Shown one piece after another: positions 38,191 to 50,936 of a stretch of 64,000 bases of DNA. Made by a program: the position numbers and the translations under genes. Where the stretch lies: the NCBI GenBank assembly GCA_022749755.1, contig CM040453.1, positions 14,145,368 to 14,209,367 on the forward strand, given 5' to 3'. Source of the stretch: Azadirachta indica (taxonomy: Eukaryota > Streptophyta > Magnoliopsida > Sapindales > Meliaceae). Positions within the stretch are counted from its first letter, which is position 1, and each line of letters opens with the position of its first letter. The notes beneath the pieces are model-generated. The model was not told the DNA's origin. It saw nothing but the letters and a program-made list of their open reading frames with translations, and searched no databases.

Positions 38191-39057
38191 ATTGGGTCTC
38201 TGTGATTGTAGGAGATAATACAAGTGATGAAATGAAAGAACAAGGGGGAAAAATAACAGAGTACCCTCTATATTTGATGAAGACTTATTTGGTTGAGTGG
38301 CTTTATTACCAATCATTTGCTCTTAGATTGTACCAATAAACTTATCGATATTTTAAATATAGTTTTTTCTTTGCTTTTCTTGTAAGATCATACGGTGAGT
38401 GGTTGGTGGGAATTTGTTTTCTTTTAAGAAAACTCAACACCTCTAATTTACTTTTAAATTATTGCACATTAATCCCCTACCAATGTTAGATTTGGTAATG
38501 ATTAAATCTGAGTAAATGAGACAGAATAAATATCATCACATATGGTTTACTAAATATTTTTTTTCTATTTTATAAATTTGGAAGGTCATACCATAAAATG
38601 TCAAAAATACTCCCCAAAAAAATTCAAGGGTTTGTGCATATAATTTTTCTCCCTTCATAACTAATAAATTTACTTTTTTTTTTTTGTTATTTAGGAGTAA
38701 TTGACAATATATTAATATGAGTGCTAATTGATTCAATTTGTAAAATTTTTAGAATAATTATTTAGGGTTTGGATTAAATGATGCTATAAAAATTGGGATT
38801 TAGCCAAGGTAAACCATAAGTCTTAAAAGAGAAAACAATGGTAAATTTATTAAATGTATGAAAAAAAATATCTTACAAAATACTATTTATTATAAAAAAA
38901 TAAAAATCGGAGGAAATTGATCATTTTGTTTTCACTTAAAAAAAAAAGAAGAAAAAGGTTATTAGTGTGACCTAGGATGTACAAGGAGGGTAAAATTGGA
39001 AATAAGAACCATATAAAATCTAAGACAACCCTAACTGTATGAGCTCAACAACTTGAT
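38191..39057. other. intergenic DNA, promoter side of the RING-H2 gene
   Basis: AT-rich, with no open frame of interest and no clear repeats. Confidence 0.4.
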
Positions 39058-39290
39058 CTTATCTGAGCGGAGAATTCAAAAGCTCCTCCCTCTGTCTGTG
39101 CCAAGGGCGGCGCGGTAGAGCCACCCGCCTTTTCTTAAGGGACGCCGGAGGCTCTCTGCTGCTCACGGTCAGATGGAGAGATGGTTTAGCCTTTTGGTTT
39201 TCTGTAATGAAGACTGCCCGCGGTCAGAGCCATTGCAATCCGTTTCTGCGTTAGGCTATGATGGCCTCGCGGGCTTCATCCAAAAAATTA
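39058..39290. other. isolated GC-rich island, identity unknown
   Basis: About 230 bp are markedly richer in G and C than the flanks (words such as AAGGGCGGCGCGGTAGAGCC and GCCCGCGGTCAGAGCC). No long open frame exists on either strand and no tRNA, snRNA or 7SL signature was recognised. It could be the 5' exon of a non-coding transcript or a decayed gene piece. A second less AT-rich patch at 39730-39825 may belong to the same unit. Confidence 0.4.
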
Positions 39291-40938
39291 ACAACTTTTA
39301 TTTATTTATTTTTTAAATTTGATTGAATGAATTGGTTTTTGGTTATTATTTTTTATCTGGGTATTTTTATTTTCTTTTTATTATGTAAAAAAATGCGAAA
39401 TTTACCTTTTTGGTTTGCCTAAGTTGGCAACTTGGGAGAGTTTTGTCAATGAGAAATGGATTATTTTGTTCAAATTTTAGGATGCTTCACGTATGTGTTG
39501 ATGAATCCAGAGTAAACTTTGTACAGCTTTGTTATGATTTTGTTGTGTAAACTCATAATGATAGGTGCTGAATGGTGTTTCATTACAGTAAATTCTGATA
39601 ATGAAATTAGTTTTTTGTCATTCTAGTGGATGGTGCTTAAGTATGCATGTAATTCATGTTTTCTTTTAATGTGTAGGTAAGATAATTGTTTCCGTGGTTT
39701 TCTAAAATCTCTTTGTAACTTGTAGAGATTTTCAACTGAGGTTGAGTTCCAGATTGCTGAAGCCATCCATCTGAGGAATGTTGCAGTTGGAGGCTGCTTT
39801 GGTTGTTGGCGTAGATACGTTTAACTTCCAACAGTGAGCTCTAGTATTAGTTTCTATTCTATTGCTTTGTATTTTCTTTATAGTTCTTTTAACTAATTCA
39901 TTCACAATGTAACATATAGAATGCAAGCTTGAGAATTGAGAGATCTTCCTTATGTAACTATTGCTTTGTTTTCTCTAATAAAGTAATAATAGATGACTCT
40001 TGTTTGCTGGTAAATCTAGTTATGCCTTCTTTCTGGAAATAAGTTCTTATTACTCGAAGTCTCTGAGATCAGTTTGGGAAATATATATATATATAAGCTG
40101 TCAACACTTAGAAAAGGATAAAAATAAATTGAAATTTTAAACCAGGGAATATCAATAGGTAAAAGAAGTGATTGTAGCACATCTGTTTAGCTGTCATTGA
40201 CGGACATGAATCATTTCATCTTTATCTGGAGAATATATGGTCTACTGGCAGATGTTTATACTTCATATTGATTCATCAAATAATGAATGCTCTAAGTATC
40301 ATAAGAGGGAGCACTCATGATCCATGAACTGTTAACCGTGATTACTCATTGACTTGCTTTCCATGGAAGAATTAAATTCACACAAGATGCGAGTATCTGA
40401 TCATGTAAGAGGCACGTCTGCAACATGTAGGCGTAGCCAGTCAATTGGTCTAAAAAGAGGAGAGAGTATATAAAGAATGGAACTGCTAAAAGTACTTTTG
40501 AATTCATTATGATCCTCGTTCGATACATATGGTATGATAAAGCAAAAGCCAAAAGCTTCATACAGTACAATGCATAATCTTCACTTCATCCTGGAAAGAA
40601 GAATAACCTGAAAACAAATTGTCTTCTTCTGAGTGAACCCTAAATCTGAGATAGGTCTGGCAGAGACCATATCCACACTAACCCGTTGTTGGCTCTGACA
40701 AATAATGTAATCCATCAGAAACAGAAACAGAATACAAACAAAAAGAAAACTGGTATTCCGGGCCATCTCTAAAAGATCCTGTACCCTGGTGACACATTGT
40801 CACTGCATACCAAATTTACAAGTACTGATAAGAAATTAAAGTATGTATGCAATTAGCAATGAGAGCTAATAACTGTAATACTATGGAACGAAGGTGGTTA
40901 ATATAAAGGAGGTTTTAGTCAGTTTTTCGGTATTGAGT
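39291..40938. other. intergenic DNA and expansin 3' region
   Basis: No gene is supported. Short open frames here lack any recognised domain. The part nearest 40938 should be the expansin 3' UTR. Confidence 0.4.
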
Positions 40939-41875
40939 TTAAAACTGTCTCCCAGTGAAGGTTTGGCCAAAAGACCAGTTGGGAGGAGCAACATTGTTGG
41001 AGACAACAGAGCGGCCATCACTTGTTGTGACCATGAATGAGAGAGCTTGACCATTAAGGTAAGAATTGCTCTGCCAATTTTGGCCCCAGTTGCGAGACAT
41101 CCGTTGCCAACCAGTTCTTGAGCCTTTGATTGATACTGACACAACATCACCAGCACCTCCAACATTTGTTATAAGCACAAGGTTGAAGTATGAGTGACCG
41201 TTTATAGTGAACCTGATCCCACCACTCTTCCTGCATGCAACCCTGCAAGCAAAAGAAATCATTCAGTTAATCAACACAGGAATTGCTTCACTTATTCCAT
41301 GAAATTTGTATTACAAATCAATTGGAGGATCCAATTGATACTGTTGCGCATTTGTTTTACCTTCTGTACTGAACAGGGACTATTCCTGCTTTATAGTGAG
41401 CTATGTGCTGAAAAACAGGCTGAGAAAGATCAAAATGTTGCAAGGGAGGGTTACACCACCCTCCTGCATTATTAGGAAGAGCGTGGTTTGGAGGGCAGAA
41501 ATTTGTTGCTGTGACTATGATAGATCCTGGAAGACACCACCTGTTGTCATTTACACATTTGATTTCAAAGCAAGCTCCACAAGTCAGCCCATTGTTGAAT
41601 AAAGCAGTGCTCAATGCTGCTGTATTTGTACCATAACCTTGGCTGTAGAGATTTCCGTAGCCACAGGCTCCTCCTGCAACACACCAAAATCATGTTTCAA
41701 GTACTATGACTAATTAAGAGTTTTCAAGAGTTTAGTGGGTTTGATTCTCACCCATTGTGCCAGAAGCATCGCCGCCACCATAGAAGGTAGCATGAGCACT
41801 TGACCATCCACCATAGCCATGAATTGTCTTCAACATTGACAGAGAGACCAACAGAAAGATCTCAAGAAAATCCAT
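40939..41875 (-). CDS. EXPA: alpha-expansin
   Basis: Three exons on the minus strand: 41752-41875, 41361-41673 and 40939-41242, 246 residues. Residues 1-20 are a signal peptide ([20 protein letters not shown]). The GH45-like six-stranded domain has [29 protein letters not shown], the Cys pattern of [17 protein letters not shown] and the HFD motif ([10 protein letters not shown]). The C-terminal carbohydrate-binding domain has the conserved Trp set ([15 protein letters not shown]) and ends GQTFTGRQF. Expansins act in the cell wall at acid pH, loosening cellulose-xyloglucan contacts without hydrolysis. The two intron positions are those usual for the family. All expected residues are present, so it looks functional. 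Confidence 0.96.
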
Positions 41876-41990
41876 TTCGTGCAGAAGTCAAGAAAATGAA
41901 AGCAAAGGCCTGACAAAAAATTATGCTACTGACTTGGAAGAGAGAACCAATGAGAAAGAGAAGGTGAGGAAAATGTTGAGAAAGATATTG

Positions 41991-41998
41991 TATTTATA
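41991..41998 (-). promoter_or_regulatory. TATA box of the expansin gene
   Basis: TATAAATA on the minus strand, 116 bases upstream of the ATG. Confidence 0.65.
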
Positions 41999-44910
41999 GA
42001 TGTTTGATGAAGGAAGGTAAGAATTGGTGGTTGGATGACTGAGGAAGTGATGTGTGCTGATGTTACAAAAAGTTTGGAAGAAAAAAATAAAAAGTTATAA
42101 AGAATTTGAAAGAACTATTTTAAAAATAGATGCTTAGTTGATGGTAAAAGTAAGAAGAAATGAAAGCATGCAAAATGATTGAGCCGACCAAATTTCTTTG
42201 AATCTTTAATCCTAAACGGATAAGAGAAAAATGTTGCCATGAAATTTTCATGGAACCTAGAAAGTAATAATACATGTCATTCACTAGAAGATAAAGTAGC
42301 TCAAAGGATAGGTGCCTTGAAAATTCTTTTATCTGCAATCTTTTATAAGGTTATATCACATTTTGATGTAATGTTCGATTCAGTTTCTTATTCTCTTGCT
42401 GCTAGAATACAACAGTGTGAGCTTTTCCATTTCCATTTTCAGGATTTCAATGTTTTTTAAGATTTCTCCAAATTACTTAATACGTAGTTGTTGCCAAACT
42501 ATGCACATGGAATGGGGAAGAGCTTACAGATATTGATTTCAATTTCTTATTGCAGAAACCATCTAGGTGTCCCAATACCAGTAGTAGAAACCAGAAAAAT
42601 GTCATCAAGCTAGCAGCTAGATAGGTTCCCTGCATCAAATATGTAGGCTATCAAGGGTCTAATCAAAGTGCAATGCATGTGGCAAACCGCCCATTTAGAA
42701 AGCAGAATGATAATCAGCACCTCTTCTCTTTCTTTTCTGCGTTCTTTTACTTTAATCACTGCTTTTTGCTGTTAACTGTCAGCAAACTTTCATTGTCTAA
42801 AATTGCACCCTTCCTTCATATACAGAACATATTACCTGTAATCTTTACAGATTAACAGAAAGTATAATAATAAAAGCAGCAACATCAAATTTAGAACTTA
42901 TATTTAAACATTATAGATATTTCTTACACATGAATATTCCAACACTCAAGTCGAAAAAGGCAATATTTCAATGATAAAACTGGATTCTGTCAACGCAGAT
43001 CTGCATATTGTTTTACTGTATTACATGCTTCAAATATTGCAAAAGAATTACGCACTAAAACTAAGAGTCATATACAAGTTCACATACAAGGATTGTGTTA
43101 AAAAATTACTGTGTGCTTGTATATAACTTTTTCAAGCTGATAGATAAGCATTAGTTTTGTCATCTTTTCTTTATCTTCTAGTGCAATAGATGATTTACGA
43201 GGGATAACCAACCAAATGCTGAAAGCATCATAACCTGGAGAACAGCCACAACAAACCAAATAAACCAACACATAAACAAATATGCTTTAAGTAGATCACT
43301 CTAGATTAAACCTTTAATATAATTGGAAATGATAATCAGGCGTGCAAACAAATTTAATCTATGATGTTTAACCTACTTCATGTTACCGCCCATCTATTGG
43401 GTAGCCTGCTTTTTGTCTAAAAAGAACTGCAATTAAGTATGCAGATTCTGTTTGGATAAGTTAAAAGTCATGTTAACCAATGAAAGTTTATTTTCCACAC
43501 AAGAAGTTAAAAAAGTTTTTGGTGAAGGCAACAATACATGTTTTAAAAGTTCTTTCTTTGTCATCAAGTTTTAAAGGCTATATGTGAGTATTGTTAGTAA
43601 AATATTTTACAATGATAAAGAGAATTAAATATTTAAGTCTTGTTCATATTAAAAGAGAGGTTTAGTTTTCCGTTTATTTATTATATTATTGTTTTAGTTG
43701 ATTGAAAGAGCTAACTACCAGATCATGGAGATTTCTAATAGTGATATATAAGCAAAGAATAAACAAATCCCAAAGAGAATATCATGTCCTAAAGGACAGT
43801 GATAATCAACAGAAAGTCAAGCAATATGCTTCAATTAGTGAAGGGGTTATGTACCAAACAGCACATGGGATCACATGGCCACTTGTTAAAGCCATAGAAT
43901 AAGATGAAAAGCAAAGGCTATGGGCCTAATTGAGATACCTTTATGCAAACATTTGTCCCACATTTTATCTGAAACACACGCTTCTCATTTTTTGCAAAAG
44001 GATTGTCAATCTTCCAAGCCAAATTATTGGCCACATCAAGTGAGAGAGAAGTTTATATTTATATGCAGTAGTAGCACCAAGTGTCAAAATCATGGAGAGT
44101 CCACTGGGATTTTTCTGTTGATTAGCAGTACTAGCCACTCAGAGTTGGAGCCAGCATGCATGCATACATAGCTCTTCCAACACTTCAAAACTGGATAGCA
44201 TGTGAATGTATAATCCAAATTGGGACAGCCTGATGATATTGTCTTGCTATGAAATCGATATGCACTATGACTTTAGTCTACTCTTGGCTGGTATTCTATT
44301 GTGTTCTTACCAAATTCACAACAGTAATGCCTTGGCCCTACAAAACCAATGCACTTTACTGTTCAAGTTCAAGACCCAATTATTTTTTTACCCAAATGGG
44401 GCATTGATTAGGAAATGAAAATTCGTAATCTTAAAAGCTAATCTTAGTACTTTCTACTCAAGTTTCAAATTTCAGATTGCACGTTTTATTGCCCTAATAG
44501 CATTTTCAGCCTAACATTTGGTTTATGTCACATTCAGAAAGTATATTATTTTCCGAACTTGGAAAGCATACTTGTAACTAAGCTATTCACTACTGCACAA
44601 TTCATATCTACCAGAGGGCGGTCACAATTTAGGACCTGTGAGGATAAAGGAACCTGCAACACTTCCTCCATTGTTGCAATGAGAATAAGTTAAAATGGAT
44701 GACTTTACAAGTGAGCAGAAGTCTTATGTTATGAAGGAACAAGCAAATTGACATACAATGAACCTGGCTGACTACCTGTGTCCTAATGGAGAAAAAGTAG
44801 ATGCAAGAAGAGATCCTGAGTATCAAGAGAAGAAAATCTACAAACTGGAAGCTCCTCACACATCTAAATATTCAAATCTATTTGCATGCAAACAATTGTA
44901 TATATAATAA
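41999..44910. other. intergenic region between expansin and the second RING gene
   Basis: This holds the expansin upstream region and the 3' UTR of the RING gene. Several short open frames (for example 43920-44171) have no recognised domain. A GCATGCATGCATAC stretch at about 44155-44168 contains RY-like words. No transposon ends were found. Confidence 0.4.
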
Positions 44911-46274
44911 CTATCCAACAGACATTTGGCGTTGAACTGTTTGCCTGCTTGAAGATGAAGATCCAATCCTTTGGAACATCTTGGTACTGAATATATCTTT
45001 GCTCATTTTAAATGTGAAATGCCTTTTAAGACGATTTTTTAAGGAGGAACCACTATCATTCCAACTCGATACTCTCAGTCTGTTTCTTATATGATTTGAC
45101 GCTTCACTGCTTCTGTGTTCTCCCTGGGCCTCAGGTATCATAATCCCTCTGCTCCGCTGCACTGATCTTAAGGCCATGTGCAAGGGTTCTGAAAATGATG
45201 AAGATTCTTCCATGGGTCCTATGATCTTCTGGCACAAGGGGCAAGGAGGCTCATGAATCTGGGTCTTTGGAGTTAGTTGCTCCAAGCATTCAGCATGAAA
45301 CACATGGCTGCAAGGTAATACCCCAGCAGTTGGCATATCACCACCTCTCATGATTCGATGTGAACTCCAGGGGGACTTCTGAGACAACAGTTTACCACAA
45401 ACACCACATTTTTGACCTACTGCAGCACCAATGGGTGACCTCAAGCTCTCTATATCAATGTGCTCAGCTATGTCAAACCTTTCTCCATCAAACCCAAAAT
45501 CGTAACTGCTTGCACTGCTCCACCTAAACCCCTCTCTTCTAGAGCTTGCACCAGGGTCTGGTGATGTCTCCAATCTTTGGAGTTCAGTGAGCGTTCTGTG
45601 GAACTTCTGCACAGTACTGGAATTACTATCAAACCAGTGAGATGGCGAGATATGATCCTCACTAGGTGTCAACCGACCAACACTACTGGTATCAGCATCA
45701 CCAAAGGTTTCACAATCTGACACAGGATTGTGAAACATTAGTGGGTAAACTGCTTTAGACATGTAAGCACGTCGACTCTGGATGTTTCGATTAGGTAGAG
45801 CAAAGGGCCGTTTGCTAGTTGATTCCCACTGGCTGGACTCGGAAAGTGAAGATGGGGACCCAAAACTGGGAGATGCTGCAGTCACTCTAGCAGTATATCG
45901 TCTCTGGAGAAAAACAGAAAAACAGGAAAATGTTTATGATACACATATTTCTTTATCCAGAGCAATCAAATCCATAAAAGTTGAATCAAAATTCACCTCA
46001 GCAGAATGAGGAAACCAAGTGTTCTGGGACTTTGAGCCTGCTACTTCAAAAAAAAAAGGGTTCAATAAGGCAAACATAGTCATCAATACAGATAAACATG
46101 ATAAAAGGTTTTAAAATGTTTAAAGCAATAGGAAGAATTATTGATACGATAATAACGCAGATTTACAGCAAAAGTTTAGGGGTGAACCAAGACAATGTAA
46201 CAAAGCATGTTTCCGCAAATTCAAATAGATTAATGCTGCAAGTTTCCATAAAAGAGCATGCACACGTGAACACG

Positions 46275-46308
<34 letters not shown>

Positions 46309-48957
46309 ATTATTTATAAGATAACTATGCAGATTTGCATTAAAAAATTAGGGACGAGCCAAAACAATCCAACATGGCATGTTTCAGCATATTAAAATAG
46401 AGTAAAGCTGCAAGTGTCCATAAAAGAGAATGCACGCATGAACGTGAGAGACACAGACACACGCACACACACACAGATTTCTTATTCTCAGTCAAAAAGG
46501 CACCTTAAAACATCATGTTGTTCCTAGCCATGTCATCTAAGGACCAATAACAACATAACTTCTACTTGATGATGTCATAGAGTGTATTCAATCATCTAAG
46601 CTCATCTATATGCCCATCCTTGCTCATTATGGCGTCATCAATTCTCATGCATGCCTGTACTCTTTCACGTCAGCCCTCATATCCTTAATTTGATCTAAAT
46701 TTTCCCAGTTTCTATTTTCTTCTTGTCTTCAAAGAGATACTTTTGTTAATAGGGAGTATGACAGATAGCTAACTTCTAAAGCATTGGCATTATTGCATCA
46801 AAATTAAAGTCAGAATAACAGCTCTGCTCTATATAACTTGTAATATGAATAATAAGCTTGCACTTATACTGGTCAAAAATCAAATCAATAAGAAATTTGC
46901 AATTTTTTTTTTTAACTTGGCACTGGAGAAACCTTTAGCCTCAGTGGCCATTTGTAATGCTTCAGTCTTCATATCCTTATAACCAGTTCCTCTGTCATAC
47001 TAGATAAATCAAATGGGAAGTTTCCTATGAGTTATGCTCACAATGATAAGGCGGCAGTGACTTTCAGTCATACACTTTGCTATATATTTTCTTTTCAAGT
47101 GGGAAAAAATTAGAAGAAGGAAAAAAAAGACACAATTATATTTGAAATCCAAACACAATGCTAACAGTTAGATCAATACAGAGATTTCAAAAAGTCAAGA
47201 AAATGCAAGGTATATACTGCAACGAAATATAGACAAAGCGAATGGTCAGTTAACACACAAGAACAATTGCTTCATGCTTATGGCTTTTCTTTCCGTTCAA
47301 TAAACAATTCCTCAAGCATAACGGAGTTGCTTTATACACAAACATCTTGCTCTTATTTCAAAATTGTCATACCATACCAGCCTCTAAACAGTTTGACTAC
47401 CATTTCCATTACCAGTTCAAAGTAATCACATAAAATTGATTGGAAAAAGAAAGGTCTACCCACCAAGCAGTGAAGAATACAATGCTCAACTGATAACCTG
47501 TGATCACACATGGAATACCAATTTAGGGGGAAATCTGCTTTCTTCATCACATTCTTAGTTGCTAACTGTTTTGCAAGGCACTTGTCCACTCTATGAAAGC
47601 CACCTGAGCATGCCACTTGGAATTCCTTAAAACTCTGTAGCAGGACTTCACTTCAAATTTATAATTCCCAGAATTCTCCACCTTTTTCAAGCGGCCATGC
47701 TTCAGCATGAACAGAGTGCCAGTACAAGATCCTGCCTAATATACCCAAATAACTTACCAATGCTGCATCCCTAAGCTCCATAATTACAGAGATCTATAAA
47801 AGAAAATTTAAATAGCCCCTAGCCACACCAAAGTAACTACCCAAGCATTCAAAGACTACCCACCCTTACTCCATACCTTCATTACAACTTGGTCACAAGA
47901 GAGTAAAAACTGTTCCATCAGATCCCTTTCTAGTCACCGGCAGCTTTCTTTTGCAAGCACAAACCTCTAGGAAATTAGGTAAAAAGGCCCTAGTGGAATA
48001 TTGTTAGCTTCATAAAGCAACTCAACTACATTGTCAAAAAACACGAAAGTCAATCGCAAGTAAGAACTGTCATTCCAAGTAATTCTCATAAGATTCAGGT
48101 TAAGACCCCAAGCACCAAAAGGATAGCAACAGAGCACATTGATAAGAGTAAGGTGTGTAAAGGCAAAGAGATGAAGCTGATTACTATTGAAAGACCTACA
48201 AAACAAAATAGTACAGCCCAAGGAAGAAAAAGTAACAAAATTAAATCTGCCCAGAAACTGAAAGGCGAAATTATGAAAACAAATTACCAATATTTTCATA
48301 TATTATAACAATGATTACTAGGTATTTATAGTCAAGTAACCAATGTGATAAAGAAATTTGATGCGCTGAGGAGGTTCACTTGATTCTAAAACCAACAAGC
48401 ACAAATCACTTTGAATTAAGTCAGCGAAAGGAAAATTTCACAAAAAATATGCATCTGTCTTACCACAACATATATACATAAAAATAAAGCATATATACTC
48501 AATATTATATTATTCAACCTGCAAGAAAAACATCTAACCACTGATAAAAAATCAACTAGACATTACCTCCCACATTAGATGAAGCAAGCTCGCCTAAATT
48601 GAATTTTTGCACTGGTGATGTCCACCGGGGTTCGTGGACATTATCAGGTGGGCTACCAGAATAAGAGAGCACTCCATCAGACACAGAATGGTGATGATTG
48701 GTGTAACGTTCACTGCTCACCCTGCTTCTGCTTCCTCTACTGCGGGAGGATAATGATGAACCATGTAAAGGAGCTCCACGAGATCCATGTTGTAAGCCAT
48801 CTGATTGCAACCTACAATCCCATATCCTGAATGGAGGAGGTGAAAAACTAGAGTTTGTCTGCCAACGTGGTTCACCGGGATCTGTGGAATTTTCCCTACC
48901 ACTTGCGGGTGATTTTGCTCCATGTGGCCCCGCGGCCACGCAACAAAGTTGACCCGT
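44911..48957 (-). CDS. RING-type protein; start codon position reads ACG
   Basis: Three coding exons on the minus strand: 48567-48957, 45997-46040 and 44911-45903, 475 codons if translation starts at 48957. The first residues in frame are (T/M)GQLCCVAAGPHGAKSP. From memory, relatives start MGQLCCVAA; here the codon at that position is ACG. A MGxxCC start would suggest N-myristoylation plus Cys acylation. The middle is long, Ser-rich and probably disordered. The RING-like finger spans about 311-371: KCGVCGKLL, then PCSHVFHAEC, then PPCPLCQKI (C, C, C, H, H, C, C, C), with an extended first loop. The tail is basic/Ser-rich (SSSSSRQTVQRQMSVG). It is expected to be an E3 ligase. No in-frame ATG occurs before residue 193, and an in-frame TAG lies nine codons upstream of the ACG. 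Confidence 0.85.
46132..46475. repeat. 172-bp tandem duplication in a RING-gene intron
   Basis: Two direct imperfect units at 46132-46303 and 46304-46475 share GAAGAATTA, GCAGATTT, GCATGTTTC, GCTGCAAGT and TCCATAAAAGAG in order. The first unit ends in a (GA)n run (46276-46303), the second in GAGAGACAC followed by an AC-rich run. Confidence 0.85.
46476..48566. other. large intron of the second RING gene
   Basis: The intron between 48567 and 46040 is about 2.5 kb. Apart from the tandem duplication, no exon, gene or transposon terminus was recognised. A minus-strand open frame of 87 codons at 47353-47616 has no domain. Confidence 0.5.
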
Positions 48958-50480
48958 GTTAGCTATTTTCTATTTAGCAACAGTATGATGATGTGTGGTC
49001 TATTCAAAGAATTTCATGAAAGGATGAAGCTCCACATATCCAAGTGAGCCACTAAATAGAGTCTAATGGCATTAACTGAACTGAAAATTGTAGCTAAAGA
49101 TATCAATAATTAATCCAAGTAGCATTCATGTTACCAATTTTGCTGAGGAGATGGTTTGAAAATTTTAGACATATTAGTTTTGCATCTTGCATAAAGATGC
49201 TAGTCCAAAATCTAAACAAACTGATGCAGCCTTCAAGCTATACTATTAACCTCAAAGTCTACTCTTTTCCACTGCCTTTATCCACTGTACCAAATGCACA
49301 AGCAAATCACCTGAGAAATGATGCCTGCAAATACGAAAGTGATAAACAACCAATTGTACCAACAGGAAATGAAGTGGGTGTAAAATAAGCAAACAATTCT
49401 AGAATATGAAAAATTTAGACACTAGATCAACAATAAATTTCAATCAAAGGGGAAACAATTTAAGTAGGGAAACTGGTGAACTCCATTGTTGTAGGATATA
49501 AAATAATTGCAAGGATAACATTAAATGAAACCAAAACATTGAGAAGAAATTCATGATTTACATAACATTTAGAATTTACTCACTTTCTGCCTCAATTTGC
49601 GAAATAGTCGCATATTGTAGATAGTAATTGTGTCTAACAACCGTTCCTCAATTTTACATAGCAGAAGGGTTCATACAAACCACTTACACAACTTTCTAAG
49701 TGTGCTACCAAATCCTATCATGTACAGCATGAAACACTACAAAAGACATTTACAATACATAATGCTACGAAGGTGGAGACGTCCATTAGAACATCAGTTA
49801 AAAAAAAAAATGCACCCTTATGCAAGCCATATAAGCTCTCTCTATTTGTATTGAAACATTTCACAATTCAAGAGGATGAATGTCAGCTAATTCTACTAGA
49901 ATTCAAGCCTACCACAGAGTAAAAGTCACAAAAATTGAAAATTATATAATAAGCAGAACTCTATAGAATTCAAAGAGGTTCTCTCCGTTTTTTTTCTTCC
50001 CCTTCAAAAGAAATTATTGTAGTTGCAAACATGGAGCTTAAAATTAAGTCAAAAGCCATAGAATCTAAAACTACAAGCACAATTCTGTATGATGATCGAC
50101 TTAAGCAATCTGCACTGCTACTTAGCACAAAGACGCATACAAGAAATTACCCAGTGCCATACGTACATTAAAGGTCATTTTCACATATAAATTTAATTAT
50201 AAGTTAGATAAGCAGTTTCTTTCAAACCTAAAAAATAATCCTATTTCAAGAAAGGAAAAAAAAAACTCATAGAACCCAGTAAAACTACATTCAAACAAGG
50301 TAAGTACTCATTAGAAGACCTTTCGCCACAATTCACAAAACCATAAATTGAAAAACCAAAAAAAAAAAAAAAAAGAGCATATAGAAAATTAAACAAAACT
50401 CACAAAGCCTTGAACATAAAATTAAAACCTCTGGCATAAGAATCCTAAGATATAACAAAAAAATAAAAGATAGATAGTAC
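48958..50480 (-). other. probable 5' UTR intron of the second RING gene
   Basis: The stretch lies between the coding exon and the non-coding first exon ending at 50481. The acceptor is not certain; an AG at about 48970 (AAATAG) is one option. No small exon supplying an ATG in frame was found by eye. Confidence 0.5.
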
Positions 50481-50640
50481 CTTAAAATGAAGAAAGGACG
50501 ATCAGGGTCAGCGGAAAAATGTAACCTACGGCAAGGAAAAATGAGAAAAGAGAGAAATAAGTAAAAGAAGAGAAGGAAAAACCGAAACCCTAAGTCTGGA
50601 GCGTTGATGGTGGACACTTGGAAAGCGAAATATATACAAA
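50481..50640 (-). promoter_or_regulatory. non-coding first exon of the second RING gene (copy A)
   Basis: On the minus strand, a typical plant leader with TTAGGGTTTCGG (telo-box, about 50590) runs to a strong donor TTTTAAG/GTACTATC at 50481/50480. It contains no ATG. TATA-like words lie at about 50630-50637 and 50660-50667; which is used cannot be told. Confidence 0.6.
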
Positions 50641-50885
50641 TATAATGGTTGGGTTTGTACGTATATATTCTCTTTAGTGGAGAAAACGAGACAAAAGTAA
50701 AAGAAAGAAAATGGAAAAGACAGCAACTGAAAGTGATGGGCATAAATAGCCAAACCAAAGCCATTCTTCGTTTTAAGATTACCAAAATTTTTACAGTATT
50801 TGCAAAAGTACTTTTTATAGGTTATGTATGTATTCATCTGGTTTCTCCAACCTTAACATGCAACTACTCGTTACCAACTGCCAAA

Positions 50886-50936
50886 TGGGCCACGCCGAAA
50901 TGGGCCGGGCCCATTGAAAATAGACAGTGTGGCCCA
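50886..50936 (-). promoter_or_regulatory. site II (TGGGCC) promoter cluster, copy A
   Basis: TGGGCC at 50886-50891, the palindromic TGGGCCGGGCCCA at 50901-50913 and GGCCCA at 50931-50936 lie 250-300 bases upstream of the first exon. Such clusters are bound by TCP factors in constitutive plant genes. Confidence 0.7.

Noticed and set aside
45885..45885. Start of the second RING protein at a GTG near 45885
   Set aside because: The frame continues upstream through the acceptor at 45903 into exons 45997-46040 and 48567-48957.
50333..50785. 150-codon minus-strand open frame
   Set aside because: It overlaps the leader exon and promoter of the RING gene, is Phe/Leu-rich from C/T-rich DNA, and a version recurs in duplication copy B for the same reason.
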